A DNA stretch of 64,000 nt. It comes from Diphasiastrum complanatum (taxonomy: Eukaryota; Streptophyta; Lycopodiopsida; Lycopodiales; Lycopodiaceae). A model generated the notes under the pieces. It did no database searches. It worked only from the letters and a program-made list of their open reading frames with translations, and had not been told where the DNA came from. The translations under genes and the position numbers were made by a program. Where the stretch lies: positions 51,477,298 to 51,541,297 of the forward strand of contig CM055099.1 in NCBI GenBank assembly GCA_029204225.1, written 5' to 3'. Shown here in pieces: positions 1 through 9,630 of the stretch (position 1 is the first letter of the stretch; the number at the start of each line of letters is the position of its first letter).

Positions 1-10
1 GAGAGAGAGA

Positions 11-58
11 GAGATTTGTCCATTCTCATTGGTTCAAGTTTGCCCTAAAATGTATTTG

Positions 59-132
<74 letters not shown>

Positions 133-175
133 CCATTCTGATTGGTTCAAGTTTGCCCTAAAATGTATTTGAAGC
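11..175. repeat. 51-bp direct duplication separated by a (GA)n tract
   Basis: A segment beginning GATTTGTCCATTCT lies at about 12-62 and again at 124-175 with one visible mismatch (CTCATT versus CTGATT). The two copies are separated by an uninterrupted (GA)n tract of about 65 bp (62-126). The layout suggests slippage or unequal exchange in a longer GA-rich array that continues off the left edge. No coding potential is seen. Confidence 0.8.
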
Positions 176-354
176 TCAGTTGAAATGGGTTGAAAATATG
201 AGAGAACATGTGTCTTTAAGAATTTTTAGAAAGAGAAATTTTTAGAGAGAGAGAGAATGCATAAAATCTGAAGAGAGAAACAGAGGAGCGCAGTCTCAAT
301 CGCAAGAAAGGGATGACATGTGAGAAATAGCCATAATGTGAGTTGATGTGAGTT

Positions 355-378
355 GAGAGAGAGAGAGAGAGAGAGAGA
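355..378. repeat. (GA)n microsatellite
   Basis: A short perfect GA tract of about 24 bp in the stretch beyond the 3' end of the unknown minus-strand gene. The surrounding 180-545 interval contains only GA-rich unique sequence. Confidence 0.85.
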
Positions 379-545
379 TATTTCTGTTTGAGGGGAGTCT
401 ATTTATTGTCAAATCCAGGGACCAGGATATAGAATGACGAACCCTTCCCAAAACACATCATATACCCGTTCCTACGATGTAAGAACTACAAGGATGGCCT
501 CATACTGGCAAGCTATTTATTCAACTGCATGTCCTTGACATGGGT

Positions 546-1630
546 TCATTCAATACATACTACTGTGGCAGAGTGCACATCTTTGGAGAAAAGTTCCTCC
601 TCTTTCTTCTCATCCAAGAGAGAGAGGGAAGATGCACGGGTACCGGCGTGTTCGGAGCTGCTCCATTTTTCCACTACAACGAGCTTGGCAGCATCTCCTG
701 TCTTGAAAATGGCATATAATTTCAGCTCACTAGATTCCAGCTGTTTATTCAACAATGTCTCCTGTTCTGACACCACCCTTTCCCAGGTCTCTGGCTGCAC
801 ATCGATCACTTGGGACACAAGTGCATCATCCTTTTGCAGCGAATATGGCTCGCCAGATTTGGAATTGACAATCACTAAATCCATGAAAAGAGTCTGCGTC
901 TTGCTGAGATCAGATAGCTCTCCTAGAGCCGTGAGGATAGGCATCATCTGCAAAACGGCAGCAAAGTAGCACTCGTCAATGTGAGGGAAGAAAACAAAGC
1001 AATGGAGAAACCTGGCATCACATACAAGTTTCTTCAAGAGACACAACAAATTACCTGCACTTCGATGCTTTCCCAGTCTGCATCCTTACGCCAGTGCTCT
1101 ATCAGACCAGCCTATTCAACCCACCCAAACATATTATAAATGATCACTCAAACCACTATATATATCCTCATTGTGGCGCAAGTCTATGATGAATCACACT
1201 TTTGATGCTTCACGCTCTCTTCATTCTAGTGCAAGTTAGCAACGAAGCATAATTTTAACTGTTAAATGTTTCCATCATTCTAATGCAAGTCAATGATAAA
1301 TCATACTTTTCACTGATAATTGCCCTCCTCATTCCCATGGAACTTAACAATGAATCATACTTTTATACTGATGATTCGTAATTTTTCCTGTTAAATGATT
1401 CGTCAAGAGAAATATCAGAAAGTTAGAAGCTTAAAGCATACCGAAGGTTTGCCGTTTGCTGTTCTGATGGCGGTAAGAATACATCCGCCAATGTGGCCAG
1501 TAATGGCGTTGGTGGCTTCAATGTTGTGCACCAACACTTGCACGATGTCTTGGGGAGTTTTTCCCTCAATGGGCTCCAGATATTCCATGGCGAAGTTGGA
1601 GACATCATCCTTTGTAATCACGAACGCCAT
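546..1630 (-). CDS. three-exon gene of unknown function, 215 aa
   Basis: Three minus-strand exons join in frame: 1630-1442 (63 codons, starts MAFVITKDDV), 1111-1055 (19 codons, AGLIEHWRKDADWESIEVQ) and 947-546 (133 codons plus stop, starts MMPILTALGE). Both introns (329 and 107 bp) have GT donors and AG acceptors and are phase 0. I do not recognise the family. The protein is acidic to neutral, has no clear signal peptide or membrane segment, and ends in an acidic-basic helix (SLLDEKKEEELFSKD) followed by VCIE. The start is supported by a CT/GA-rich 5' leader directly upstream and a TATA box about 55 bp further up. Exon structure, clean splice sites and lack of stops argue for a live host gene rather than transposon debris. 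Function cannot be assigned from the sequence. Confidence 0.7.
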
Positions 1631-1639
1631 ATCTCTATC

Positions 1640-1671
<32 letters not shown>
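1631..1671 (-). repeat. GA-rich 5' leader of the unknown gene
   Basis: On the minus strand a GAGAGA tract with a few interruptions ends immediately before the ATG at 1630. GA/CT tracts in 5' leaders are common in plant genes and can bind GAGA-type factors; here only its position is shown. Confidence 0.6.
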
Positions 1672-1685
1672 CACCCCAACGAGAG

Positions 1686-1697
1686 TATATATTAGTT
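1686..1697 (-). promoter_or_regulatory. TATA box of the unknown gene
   Basis: Minus-strand TAATATATACTC lies about 55-65 bp upstream of the ATG at 1630, at a plausible distance from a transcription start inside the GA-rich leader. The related copy at 32.64 kb retains an even better CTATATATAAATG. Confidence 0.55.
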
Positions 1698-1750
1698 TGG
1701 AGTTTATTTTGTTGATGGCAGTTCACAAGCTTCTCGTGGGCTATAGTCCT

Positions 1751-2031
1751 ATCATGTATGAAATATGCTGAAGCAAACCACATGACAATATCTATACCAA
1801 CCACATTACGCCACATGGCTCTACCCTACATATATACCCAGCTATCCCAAATTCCCCTCTTGAGGTGAGCCTTGATTACATGGTGAATCATATCATGTAT
1901 GAAATATGATGAATCAAACCACATGACAATATCTATACCAACCACATTACGCCACATGGCTCTACCCTACATATATACCCAGCTATCCCAAATTTCCCTC
2001 TTGAGGTGAGCCTTGATTACATGGTGAATCA
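1751..2031. repeat. 141-bp tandem duplication in the promoter region
   Basis: Unit 1 (1751-1891) and unit 2 (1892-2031) both start ATCATGTATGAAATATG and both end TTACATGGTGAATCA, with only a few differences. The related copy at 32.2-32.7 kb has a single unit, so the tandem duplication is specific to this locus. Confidence 0.85.
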
Positions 2032-2299
2032 AGCACACACTTTGAATGCCCGTGCCCATTGTGAGATTCAAGTTAAGTGACATGTCAAGTGTTCATTTTG
2101 AGGTCTAGGTTAAGTGACACTCTCTCATGTGAGTCACCTAGTGAAAGGTGACTACCATCACCTTGGAGTACCTCAGAGGAGGGTATATTTCAAGGCTTTT
2201 TCTTTTTTCATGGTGAACTTGCTCAAAGATCTTCAAATCACCTTGTTTTTGCCTTGCAAGCACTCTCAAGGTGTCTACTTTTTTCACAAAGATAAAACG

Positions 2300-3215
2300 G
2301 TGCGCCTATGATAAGTTTTCACATAGACATGGTGACCAAAAAAAAAAAAAGCCATGAAGACCCATTTTTTGTAATTTTTTAATTTTAAAAAAAAATGCAT
2401 GTATTTAAATGCTTTGCAAATTTTATATTTCCATGCTAAAAATATCGTCTTTTGTGAAAAACTAAAATCTTACTAAAAAAACTAGATATAAAATTTTAAC
2501 AACATATTGAATTTTGCATATATTTTAATTATTAATAATAAATAAAATCATTAAATATAATAATAAATAAAATCATTAAATATAATAACTACTAAAATCA
2601 ACCAAAAAAAACTATTAACTTATTTGAGAAATTATCTGGTAGCAAATATTTTAAAATATTAAAATGTTTTTGTATGAAATAATTTTGCATGAATACAATA
2701 TAAATTCAAATCAATATCTTTTAAGAACTTTACTTTTTTAAAGTAATAATTTGTAAAGATTCAAAAAGATTTTCACAATTTAAGTCTACAACATAAAAAT
2801 TTTAATTATAAAAAAATTTACTTAAACATACATCTAAAATTACATGACTTTTGAAAATATTAAAATTATTTACAAAGAATTTTGTTCTTAATATCATCAT
2901 AATTAATAGCTTGAAATTTTATTTTAAAAAATTTATATTTTAAAAGATGAAATGTATTAACAATTTCAATAATATTCATTAATTTTTTGAAAATATGATT
3001 TTAGAACAAATTTAAAACAATATTGTCATTCCAGAACAACATTCATTAAAATAAACATTTAATAATTTACCTTACAGAGTAACATTGAAAGATAAATTTT
3101 AAAATATTTAAAAATATTTCAAGTAGCAAATAGTATTAAAAAATGTAAATGAATTTAAAAACTTCATGCCAAAAAAATTTGATATTCATATGCTCAAAAT
3201 AGTCAGATGAGTATA
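2300..3215. other. AT-rich non-coding stretch
   Basis: Very AT-rich sequence with runs of A and T and short direct repeats (for example two copies of AATAATAAATAAAATCATTAAATAT around 2525-2583). No open frame, LTR end or structured RNA is apparent. Confidence 0.6.
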
Positions 3216-3907
3216 CTATTCCCAAAAGTCATCAAGGTCATTGACATTTTTGGGCATTTCTAGAAGAGCCTCAGTAAAAACAACGGCAACCTCTTCCACG
3301 ATTTCCTCTACAGTTACAACATTGTAATCTTGAACTAGTACATCTGCAAACTCCCCTGTGTCACCCACTTTCCCACTAGCGGGAGGTTGTGGTTCTTTCG
3401 ACAGTGGAATTACGGAGTCTTCGTCAGATTCTGTAGACTTTTCTACTTTAGCTAATTCATCCGGCAAAACTAAGATAGACTTCATTCGCATTCTTATAAA
3501 TTCTACTAAGCTAGAAATTAATCCTACATCAGCAACATGTCTGCCTTTTTGCATAGCGCATGCGCTTGTAGTGTCGCTACCGCTAAACAAATCCAAAACC
3601 CAATCTGTTGGGTGTGAAAAAATTTCAACTAGATGATTAATTAATTGTTGTGGCTTTTGATAAGGACAAGCCACGGAACTCATCATCGGATTTTTCAACT
3701 TCTTTGTTACTGCTGGAAATTGGAACAAGTTCCCAAAGCTGGTCAGTCCAGTGGTGTTATAGTACAGCATCGAATGTTTGTCATCATGTGAATAATAACT
3801 AATGGTTATGTATTCAATCTTGTTGCACAACCGTGCACCACCGACATTGTGAACATCGGGCTTGTATCAACAAAAAAAAAAGTAGATTATTATTCTAAAC
3901 AATGAAC

Positions 3908-3920
3908 TATGCTAAGCATA
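3908..3920. promoter_or_regulatory. 13-bp palindrome, copy 1
   Basis: TATGCTAAGCATA, a perfect inverted repeat around one central base, in non-coding sequence next to the methyltransferase exon that ends near 3957. Confidence 0.6.
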
Positions 3921-4435
3921 AACTATTTAAAAATAAAGTTTTAAGAAAGTTAAAGACATACCATACAACATTTTCAATCCCAGCATTGCAAAAAGTTAGA
4001 AGAGCTTTTTGCACTAAAACCGACTGCCAACTTGAATGGAATATTACAACTCTCCAAATAGGAGAAGTTGTAATTTCAAGAAATCCTTGCATCACATTAT
4101 GGATTTCAGTGAATTTGAATGGATAATCATCATTTAGAAATTCTTTCATGTGAAATCCATAGGGGATGTCTGCTATGCAAAGAGGTAGGGTCTTTTCATA
4201 AATTTTTGAAATTTTCCTACAATCTCCTTCTTCCATAGTGTAAAAACACGGTTGATCATTGACACATTTCGGGAGGAAAGTCTCTGTTGCATCCTCCTCA
4301 ACAATAGTCTCACCCCGTGCCAATCTTTCTTTGTCTCTTTTTTCTGCCTTCGCTTTAAGAATATGTCGTTTAAATTGCTCTGGAAGGACTTTATTTTTCT
4401 TGTCTTCAGCCGATTGAAAGAAGAGAGAATGCAAC

Positions 4436-4448
4436 TATGCTTAGCATA
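4436..4448. promoter_or_regulatory. 13-bp palindrome, copy 2
   Basis: TATGCTTAGCATA at the upstream edge of the methyltransferase piece that starts near 4434. Confidence 0.6.
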
Positions 4449-4579
4449 AGATGTATAAAAACAGTAATTAAAATTTTTTGATTTTAAGAAACGTACTAAG
4501 GATGAACATAATAAATAATTAGTAAATCAAATCTATGCTAGGCTTGAGATCAAGCTAGCAAAGAGAATATAATAATTAC

Positions 4580-4592
4580 TATGCTTAGCATA
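4580..4592. promoter_or_regulatory. 13-bp palindrome, copy 3
   Basis: TATGCTTAGCATA within the intron-like spacer between two methyltransferase exon pieces. A partial version, TATGCTAGGCTT, lies nearby at about 4533. Confidence 0.6.
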
Positions 4593-5117
4593 ATATATGA
4601 ATGTCAAAGATTTTAAATTAAGATATGAATGCCAAGCATGAGTGAAATGAATACCATATCTCTAAATAATATCAAAAAAGAAGTGAGAGTTTCATTTTTA
4701 CTACTCAGAGGATAAAGCCTCTAGCACTCCTCAAAATCATTACAATTCAACCCTATTACTAGGGCCTCTTGAACTTTCATGAATATTTTATGCCTGTATT
4801 AAAAAACAAATTAATGATCAGTATTACAAAAAATAACAAAACTTGCAATTATTATTAAGGAAATGTTAGTTAAAAGTTCATAAAAAAAATCTGACCTCTG
4901 AAATTTCTTGCCCATTTTAGCAAGGGAGAGCTGATCATCAGCAACCCTCAAGAGGACACTGATTACAAGCTCGGAGAAATTTAATCCATGCATGTTCTTC
5001 CACTTAGAGAATCAATCTTTTGAGGAGAATTTTCCCATTTCAAGGTCGTATTATAATGTTGCTTGGCTTGTTTCTTCGTCATTGACCTTGTGTATGATCT
5101 TTAAATTTAATTTTTAG

Positions 5118-5780
5118 ATTATGTAAATGTATTTCATTGGGATCACGAACTTCCATTGGTTGATCTCCAGTGGAGGGAAATTGTAATCTCTTTTGTTGTT
5201 TTGGTAGACCCTACTGAGTGTAGATCTATTGCCAATTTTGATTTTTCTTCTTTAGATAATTATCATTTTTTTGTTTTGGGAGGCATTCATAGTTTACAAG
5301 CTAAAAAGCAATTGTCCCAAGAGTATCCCCATGTTGCCTCTTTCCGAACTGTTAGTGTCATTGCATTTGTTGGGTTGATAGTGGAAGAAGCTAAACTTCT
5401 TGCCTAGGACCATAATATTGACCAAGACTACATGATGAAGATGACAGGATACGGTTTTTTCACAAAGAATTTGTCAGTGTTTTTGAAACTGGAGATTTTA
5501 ACCAGTTGGAGCTAAAGGCACTTTGTGCCCAAGAAACAGGCCTGCCATTTGATTCTAAGAATCCAACGCAGAGCTTGATTAAATATGATAACTTTTATCA
5601 GTTGGCATTTCGTAGTGGCCAGGTAATTGTTTTGCTATGCTTAGCATAGAATGGTTGGTTCAAACGTCTTCAAAATAAATAAATAAAATACAGAAAGCTT
5701 TTAATATTAAATTTTTGCTATATTATTTTTCAGGTTTGGGCGCTTGTAGATAAATTTTTTGAAAAATAAAAAAAATTTGA
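5118..5780 (+). pseudogene. ParB/sulfiredoxin-like domain exon, broken
   Basis: An AG acceptor (5116-5117) opens a frame reading YVNVFHWDHELPLVDLQW, then HFFVLGGIHSLQAKKQL, then FVGLIVEEAKLLA, a TAG (5405-5407) and DHNIDQDY. The pattern [hydrophobic]GG.H..QA..L followed by GL..EEA..LA..HN is that of ParB N-terminal/sulfiredoxin-like domains (VxGxHR..A..., then an EEA helix ending in N). After a frameshift near 5450 the frame continues RFFHKEFVSVFETGDFNQLE to FYQLAFRSGQ and a GTAATT donor at 5622; the next piece after CAG (5733) reads VWALVDKFFEK then stops. The TAG replaces an expected Gln (CAG). In prokaryotes and phages ParB-like domains are often paired with DNA methyltransferases, which fits the neighbour at 3.2-5.1 kb. 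The family assignment rests on motif pattern only. Confidence 0.5.
5636..5648. promoter_or_regulatory. 13-bp palindrome, copy 4
   Basis: TATGCTTAGCATA just downstream of the splice donor of the ParB-like exon (CAG/GTAATT near 5622). I found no further full copy elsewhere in the window when reading through it. Confidence 0.6.
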
Positions 5781-5970
5781 AATAAAAAGGCCAGCCAGCT
5801 CAAGGAGGCTCAAAATATAAAAAAAGATTGTTGCCACCACTCACACACTAAAACTCAGACCAACATCATCGTCTGGGAAGTCATCACCTCCACGATCAAT
5901 TCCTGCTAAGAAGGCTAAGCGAAGATCCGAGACAAGTCCTTTTGAAAAGGAACAAGTAGTCCAGCATGAT

Positions 5971-8745
5971 ATGCTCGAACATTTTAAACGTTATACATTG
6001 GATGATGTGGTTATCATGTTACCCAAAGCACATCGTGAACCCGAAGAACACGTGCCAGACTCAAAAAATGTTTTTGATGGCCTAGCTAGGACACAACCAA
6101 TGAATATTGCTGAATCAGGAGAACAAGAAAAGATTGTACGAGTTGGATCACAACTTAATCTTGAACAACATCAAGCACTCCGCATGTTACTTATTAAGTA
6201 TCAAGGTTCCTTTGCATGGACTTATCAAGATCTAAAGGGTATTATGACGTCAGTTATTGAACATACCATACCTTTAGTACCTAATGCAGTTCCAAGTTTT
6301 CAAAATTCTATCGCTGTAATCCTAATGTTGCGGATCTGATAAAGAAAGAAATTTAGAGACTGCTTGACGCCGATTTCATCTATGAGATCGAGCATACTGA
6401 ATGGATCTCACCGATTGTCATTGTTCTTAAGAAGAATGGGAAATTGGAAATTTGTGTGAATCTCAAGGCTTTGAACAAAGTGATGTGGAAGGATCACTTT
6501 TCGTTACCTTTTACTGAAAGCATTTTGAATCACCTTGCTGGAGCGGAAGCTTATAGTTTCCTGGATGGATTTAGTGGTTATAACCTGGTTAAGATTGCAC
6601 CTGCATATTGCACAAAACTGCTTTTGCAACAGAATGGGACACCTATGCTTACAAAGTAATGTTGTTTGGACTCTGTAATGCACCAAGTTCGTTCCAAAGA
6701 GTAAAGCAATTTGCTTTTAAAGATTATCTATAGAAATTTCTTGAAATTTACTTGGATGACCTGGGAGTCCATGGTACAGATACAGACCACCTGGATCGAT
6801 TGGAGAAAGTATTTGAAAGATGTTGCAAATATCAAATTTGTCTAAATCCAGAAAAATACCAGATATGGGTTTCCCACGGAGTTGTGTTTGGGCATGTGAT
6901 ATCGAGACATGGCATTGCCACAAATTATTCTAAAATCAAGGTTATTGTGGAATTGCCACCGCCAACAACAATTCGTGGAGTTTATGTGTTTATGGGTCAT
7001 GCGAACTACCATCGAATTTTTATTATCTTCTTTGCAGATTTAGCACAACCTATATACAAGCTGACTATTGTTCCTATTTGGACAGTATAGGCTTTAGAAG
7101 CCTTTGAAAAATTAAAAAAAACATTAACTTCAGCACCAATACTGCGGCCTCCAGATTGGACGGTTGAATTTCATGTTCACACGGATGCCTCAAAATATGC
7201 CATTGGATCAGTTTTGACGCAGCCAGGTGATTATAAGAAGGACTATCCTATATGATTTGCAAGCAGACAGCTTATAGATCCAAAGAAGAATTATTCAACA
7301 ACAGAACGTGAAGCGTTAGCCATGATTTTTTCTACACTACCTCATGGAAACGCACTTTGCATTTTATATGGATCACCAGCCATTACTTTACTTGGTAAAC
7401 AAGACATGCAATACTGGACATATTGCAAGATGGTTACTGTTATTGACTGAATTTGACTTTCGAATTGTGGTTCGAAAGGGGAAGCAATATTATCTAGCCG
7501 ATCATGTTTCGCAAATTGAATCCGCACCAGTTAATACTGAAGTGGATGATGAATTACCAGATGCTGTGTTGTTCTATATAGAAGCAGTACCTAAGTGGGC
7601 AGCGGATATTGTTGAGTACCTAATGCTAGGACAGCTGAATGACTCTTTGACAAAAGTACAGAAGAGACAATTGATTCATAAGGCTCAACCTTATCAATTG
7701 ATTGCAAGACAATTGTATCGTCGTGGATCATACAATATTCTACGTAGATGTGTTTTAGTGCATGAAATACCATATTTAATCATGTTTTCACATGATGGCA
7801 TGGGCGGGGGACATTTCTCTATAGATATTACTGTTCGTAAACTTTTGCAATCAGGTTGTTGGTGGCCTACGCTTCATAAGGACACATAAACTTATATTCA
7901 GACATGTGATGTTTGTCAACGAGCACGATGGCCTACTAGACAGAACTATGGACCCTTGCATCCAGTTTTGTTGCAAGCACCATTTGAAAAATGGGGACTG
8001 GATTATGTTGGTCCTATTCATCCTGTCGCGCAAGGATCTCAGGCTCGATACATTATTGCAGCAACTGATTATATGACCAAGTGGGTTGAAGCCAAAGCTG
8101 TCAAAGTTGCTGATGTGAAATCTACGGCCAAGTTTCTCTATGAAATAATTATTAGAGAGAATGGCCAAGCTAAATCTTCCAATAAGATTCTCTACACAAT
8201 TATGACAAAGATAGTTGAAGCAAGTCGGTCTGATTGGAAACACAAACTGTATGCAGCATTATGGGCATTCAGAACCGCTTACAAAAATAGTACAAATCAA
8301 ACACCCTTTCAACTGGTTTATGGTCAAGATGTTGTCACATCGATTGAATTTTTAATCCCGCTTTACGCATAGCGGCAATAGAACGGTTAAATGATGATAA
8401 GTCTTTACAACTCCGTCATGAAGCATTGTTCAAATTATGTGAAACACTATTAATCGCAGTTCACACGTTAGCAGCAGAGAAAGTCCGTCGAAAGGCATGG
8501 CACGATCGTCGATTGCACAAAAAGGATCTGAAAGCAGGAGATCTTGCACTGATGTACAAAACCAAGCTGATTAAGAAAAAATTGAAGTTTACTGGTGAAG
8601 GCCCGTATAAAGTGAAGGAAATCCTGAACTATGGTGTAGTAAATTCTTGAACACTTGGATGGAAAACGTTTTGATACTCCGGTGAATGGCAGTCGATTAC
8701 GCAAGTTTTGGCAGCCTATTCCGCCAATTCAGCAAGCCTGATCTC
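5971..8745 (+). pseudogene. Gypsy-1 pol: reverse transcriptase, RNase H, integrase (decayed)
   Basis: Frames with shifts read as Ty3/gypsy pol: VEHTIPLVPNAVPSFQ-like entry (6250-6330), EWISPIVIVLKKNGK (6400), SFLDGFSGYN (6560), LFGLCNAPSSFQR (6663), catalytic YLDD at 6749-6760, FGHVISRHGI (6885), then RNase H (FHVHTDASKYAIGSVL, 7170-7225; TEREALAM, 7302) and integrase. Integrase has the H/C zinc-finger-like region (CQRARWP near 7915), FEKWGLDYVGP (7985) with the first catalytic Asp, then a deletion that removes the second Asp and the Glu region: the text jumps from IIIRENGQAKSSNK to WKHKLYAALWAFRTAY. It ends with a KVRRKAWHDR chromo-adjacent segment to about 8745. Gag, protease and the 5' LTR are absent; the 5' side runs into the ParB-like pseudogene. 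Not capable of transposition. Confidence 0.85.
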
Positions 8746-9319
8746 AATGATTTTTAATTTTATTTGTCTTTCAATTTTTTGTTTTCAATATTTAATTGTT
8801 CAGATTTTTTGTGAAAAAGACAGTTAAAAAAAAAAGACAAAATGAGAAAAGACTGATGAGCAAAAGTCAGAAAAGTCATCAGCATAGCAACAAGGAAGGA
8901 TGGTATTTTTGATGAAAACTGACTTATAAAATCACTTTTTCGGTCACATGTTGCCTATACAGTTTTAGAAACCTCCGATGAGCCTCTAGATTGTACATCC
9001 ACTTCGTTGGGCGAAGGTTCTTGTCCAGAAAAATCCATTTTTTGAGCTAACAAAGGATCAGCAATATGCCATTTTGGGAACCTTTGCTGAGCACCTTACT
9101 CTCATTATGAATCTTTGCTGACATGCTAAATGGTCTTAAAATGTCAAAATTGGGTTGGCCATAGCATCAGATCTTGAAAAAATACATTTATCACAGTACC
9201 TGGGCGAAGGTCCCTACTAGGCAAAGGTTCATCCTTCGCCAACCCTGGAAAATGTTTTCCGGATAGGTTCAGATCCTCAGAGACCTTCGTCGAGATTTTT
9301 ATAGCCTATTTTTAGAGTA
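8746..9319 (+). other. Gypsy-1 spacer between pol and the post-pol ORF
   Basis: AT-rich, then C/G-richer sequence with several related phrases such as GGGCGAAGGTTC, GAACCTTTGCTGAG and CAGATCCTCAGAGACCTTCG. No continuous frame and no LTR ends are visible. It is internal to the element because the LTR lies at 12498-12957. Confidence 0.5.
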
Positions 9320-9630
9320 TTGTGCATGCCTTCAAATTGCCAAACTAGTATTCAGTGTAATGGACCCTCCAAATTCACCTATAAGTTGGCTGAATTCGAT
9401 TCATTCCTCACTTGTGCTAGCGAAGCTCTTGCCAATTTTTCCAGTGACCAAAGCCTTCCAAACTTTTTGGACTATTTTCTGATATACATTTGTGCGTATT
9501 ACTTTCCGTTTCTGATCATCATGTCTTCTAGAGATACATCCCAGTCGCCTCGTTATACTATCCATCGTGATGTCCCATCTGCTACGGATATCATGATACT
9601 TTCTAGCACAAGCATTGTAACTCAGTCACG

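Larger units (their letters stand above)
1672..2290. repeat. dispersed repeat covering the unknown gene's promoter (copy 1)
   Basis: The sequence from 1672 to about 2290 aligns, in inverted orientation, with 32190-32690. Shared landmarks in order are TATA region, CACAAGCTTCT, ATAGTCCTATCATGTATG, CTCTACCCTACATATA, AGGTGAGCCTT, CAAGCACACACTTT, CCCATTGTGAGAT, TCAAGGCTTTTTCTTTTT and TTTGCCTTG.AAGCACTC. Neither copy has terminal inverted repeats that I can see, so it is either a promoter duplicate of a paralogous gene or an unrecognised non-coding element. Confidence 0.7.
3216..5105 (-). pseudogene. decayed beta-class DNA methyltransferase gene
   Basis: Minus-strand exon-like pieces read toward lower coordinates: about 5085-4880 (MTKKQAKQHYN, then LNFSELVISVLL after a frameshift), about 4780-4715 (VQEALVIGLNCNDFEEC, then TAG), 4434-3957 (lysine-rich, then LCIADIPYGF) and about 3858-3216. 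The last piece contains LCNKIEYITISYY, then PYQKPQQLINHLVEIFSHPTDW and VLDLFSGSDTTSACAMQKGRH. DIPYG corresponds to catalytic motif IV (DPPY/SPPY) and DLFSGSDTT to the AdoMet motif I (FxGxG), in the order IV then I that defines beta-class N6-adenine or N4-cytosine DNA methyltransferases. The second Gly of FxGxG is Asp here, stops and frameshifts are present, and splice junctions near 3957/3858 are imperfect, so it is probably inactive. Whether the substrate was adenine or cytosine cannot be told. Confidence 0.65.

Noticed and set aside
3216-5780. Bacterial contamination as source of the methyltransferase/ParB text
   Set aside because: The pieces are separated by AT-rich intron-like gaps with GT/AG-type ends and flow directly into plant gypsy sequence, which does not fit bacterial DNA.
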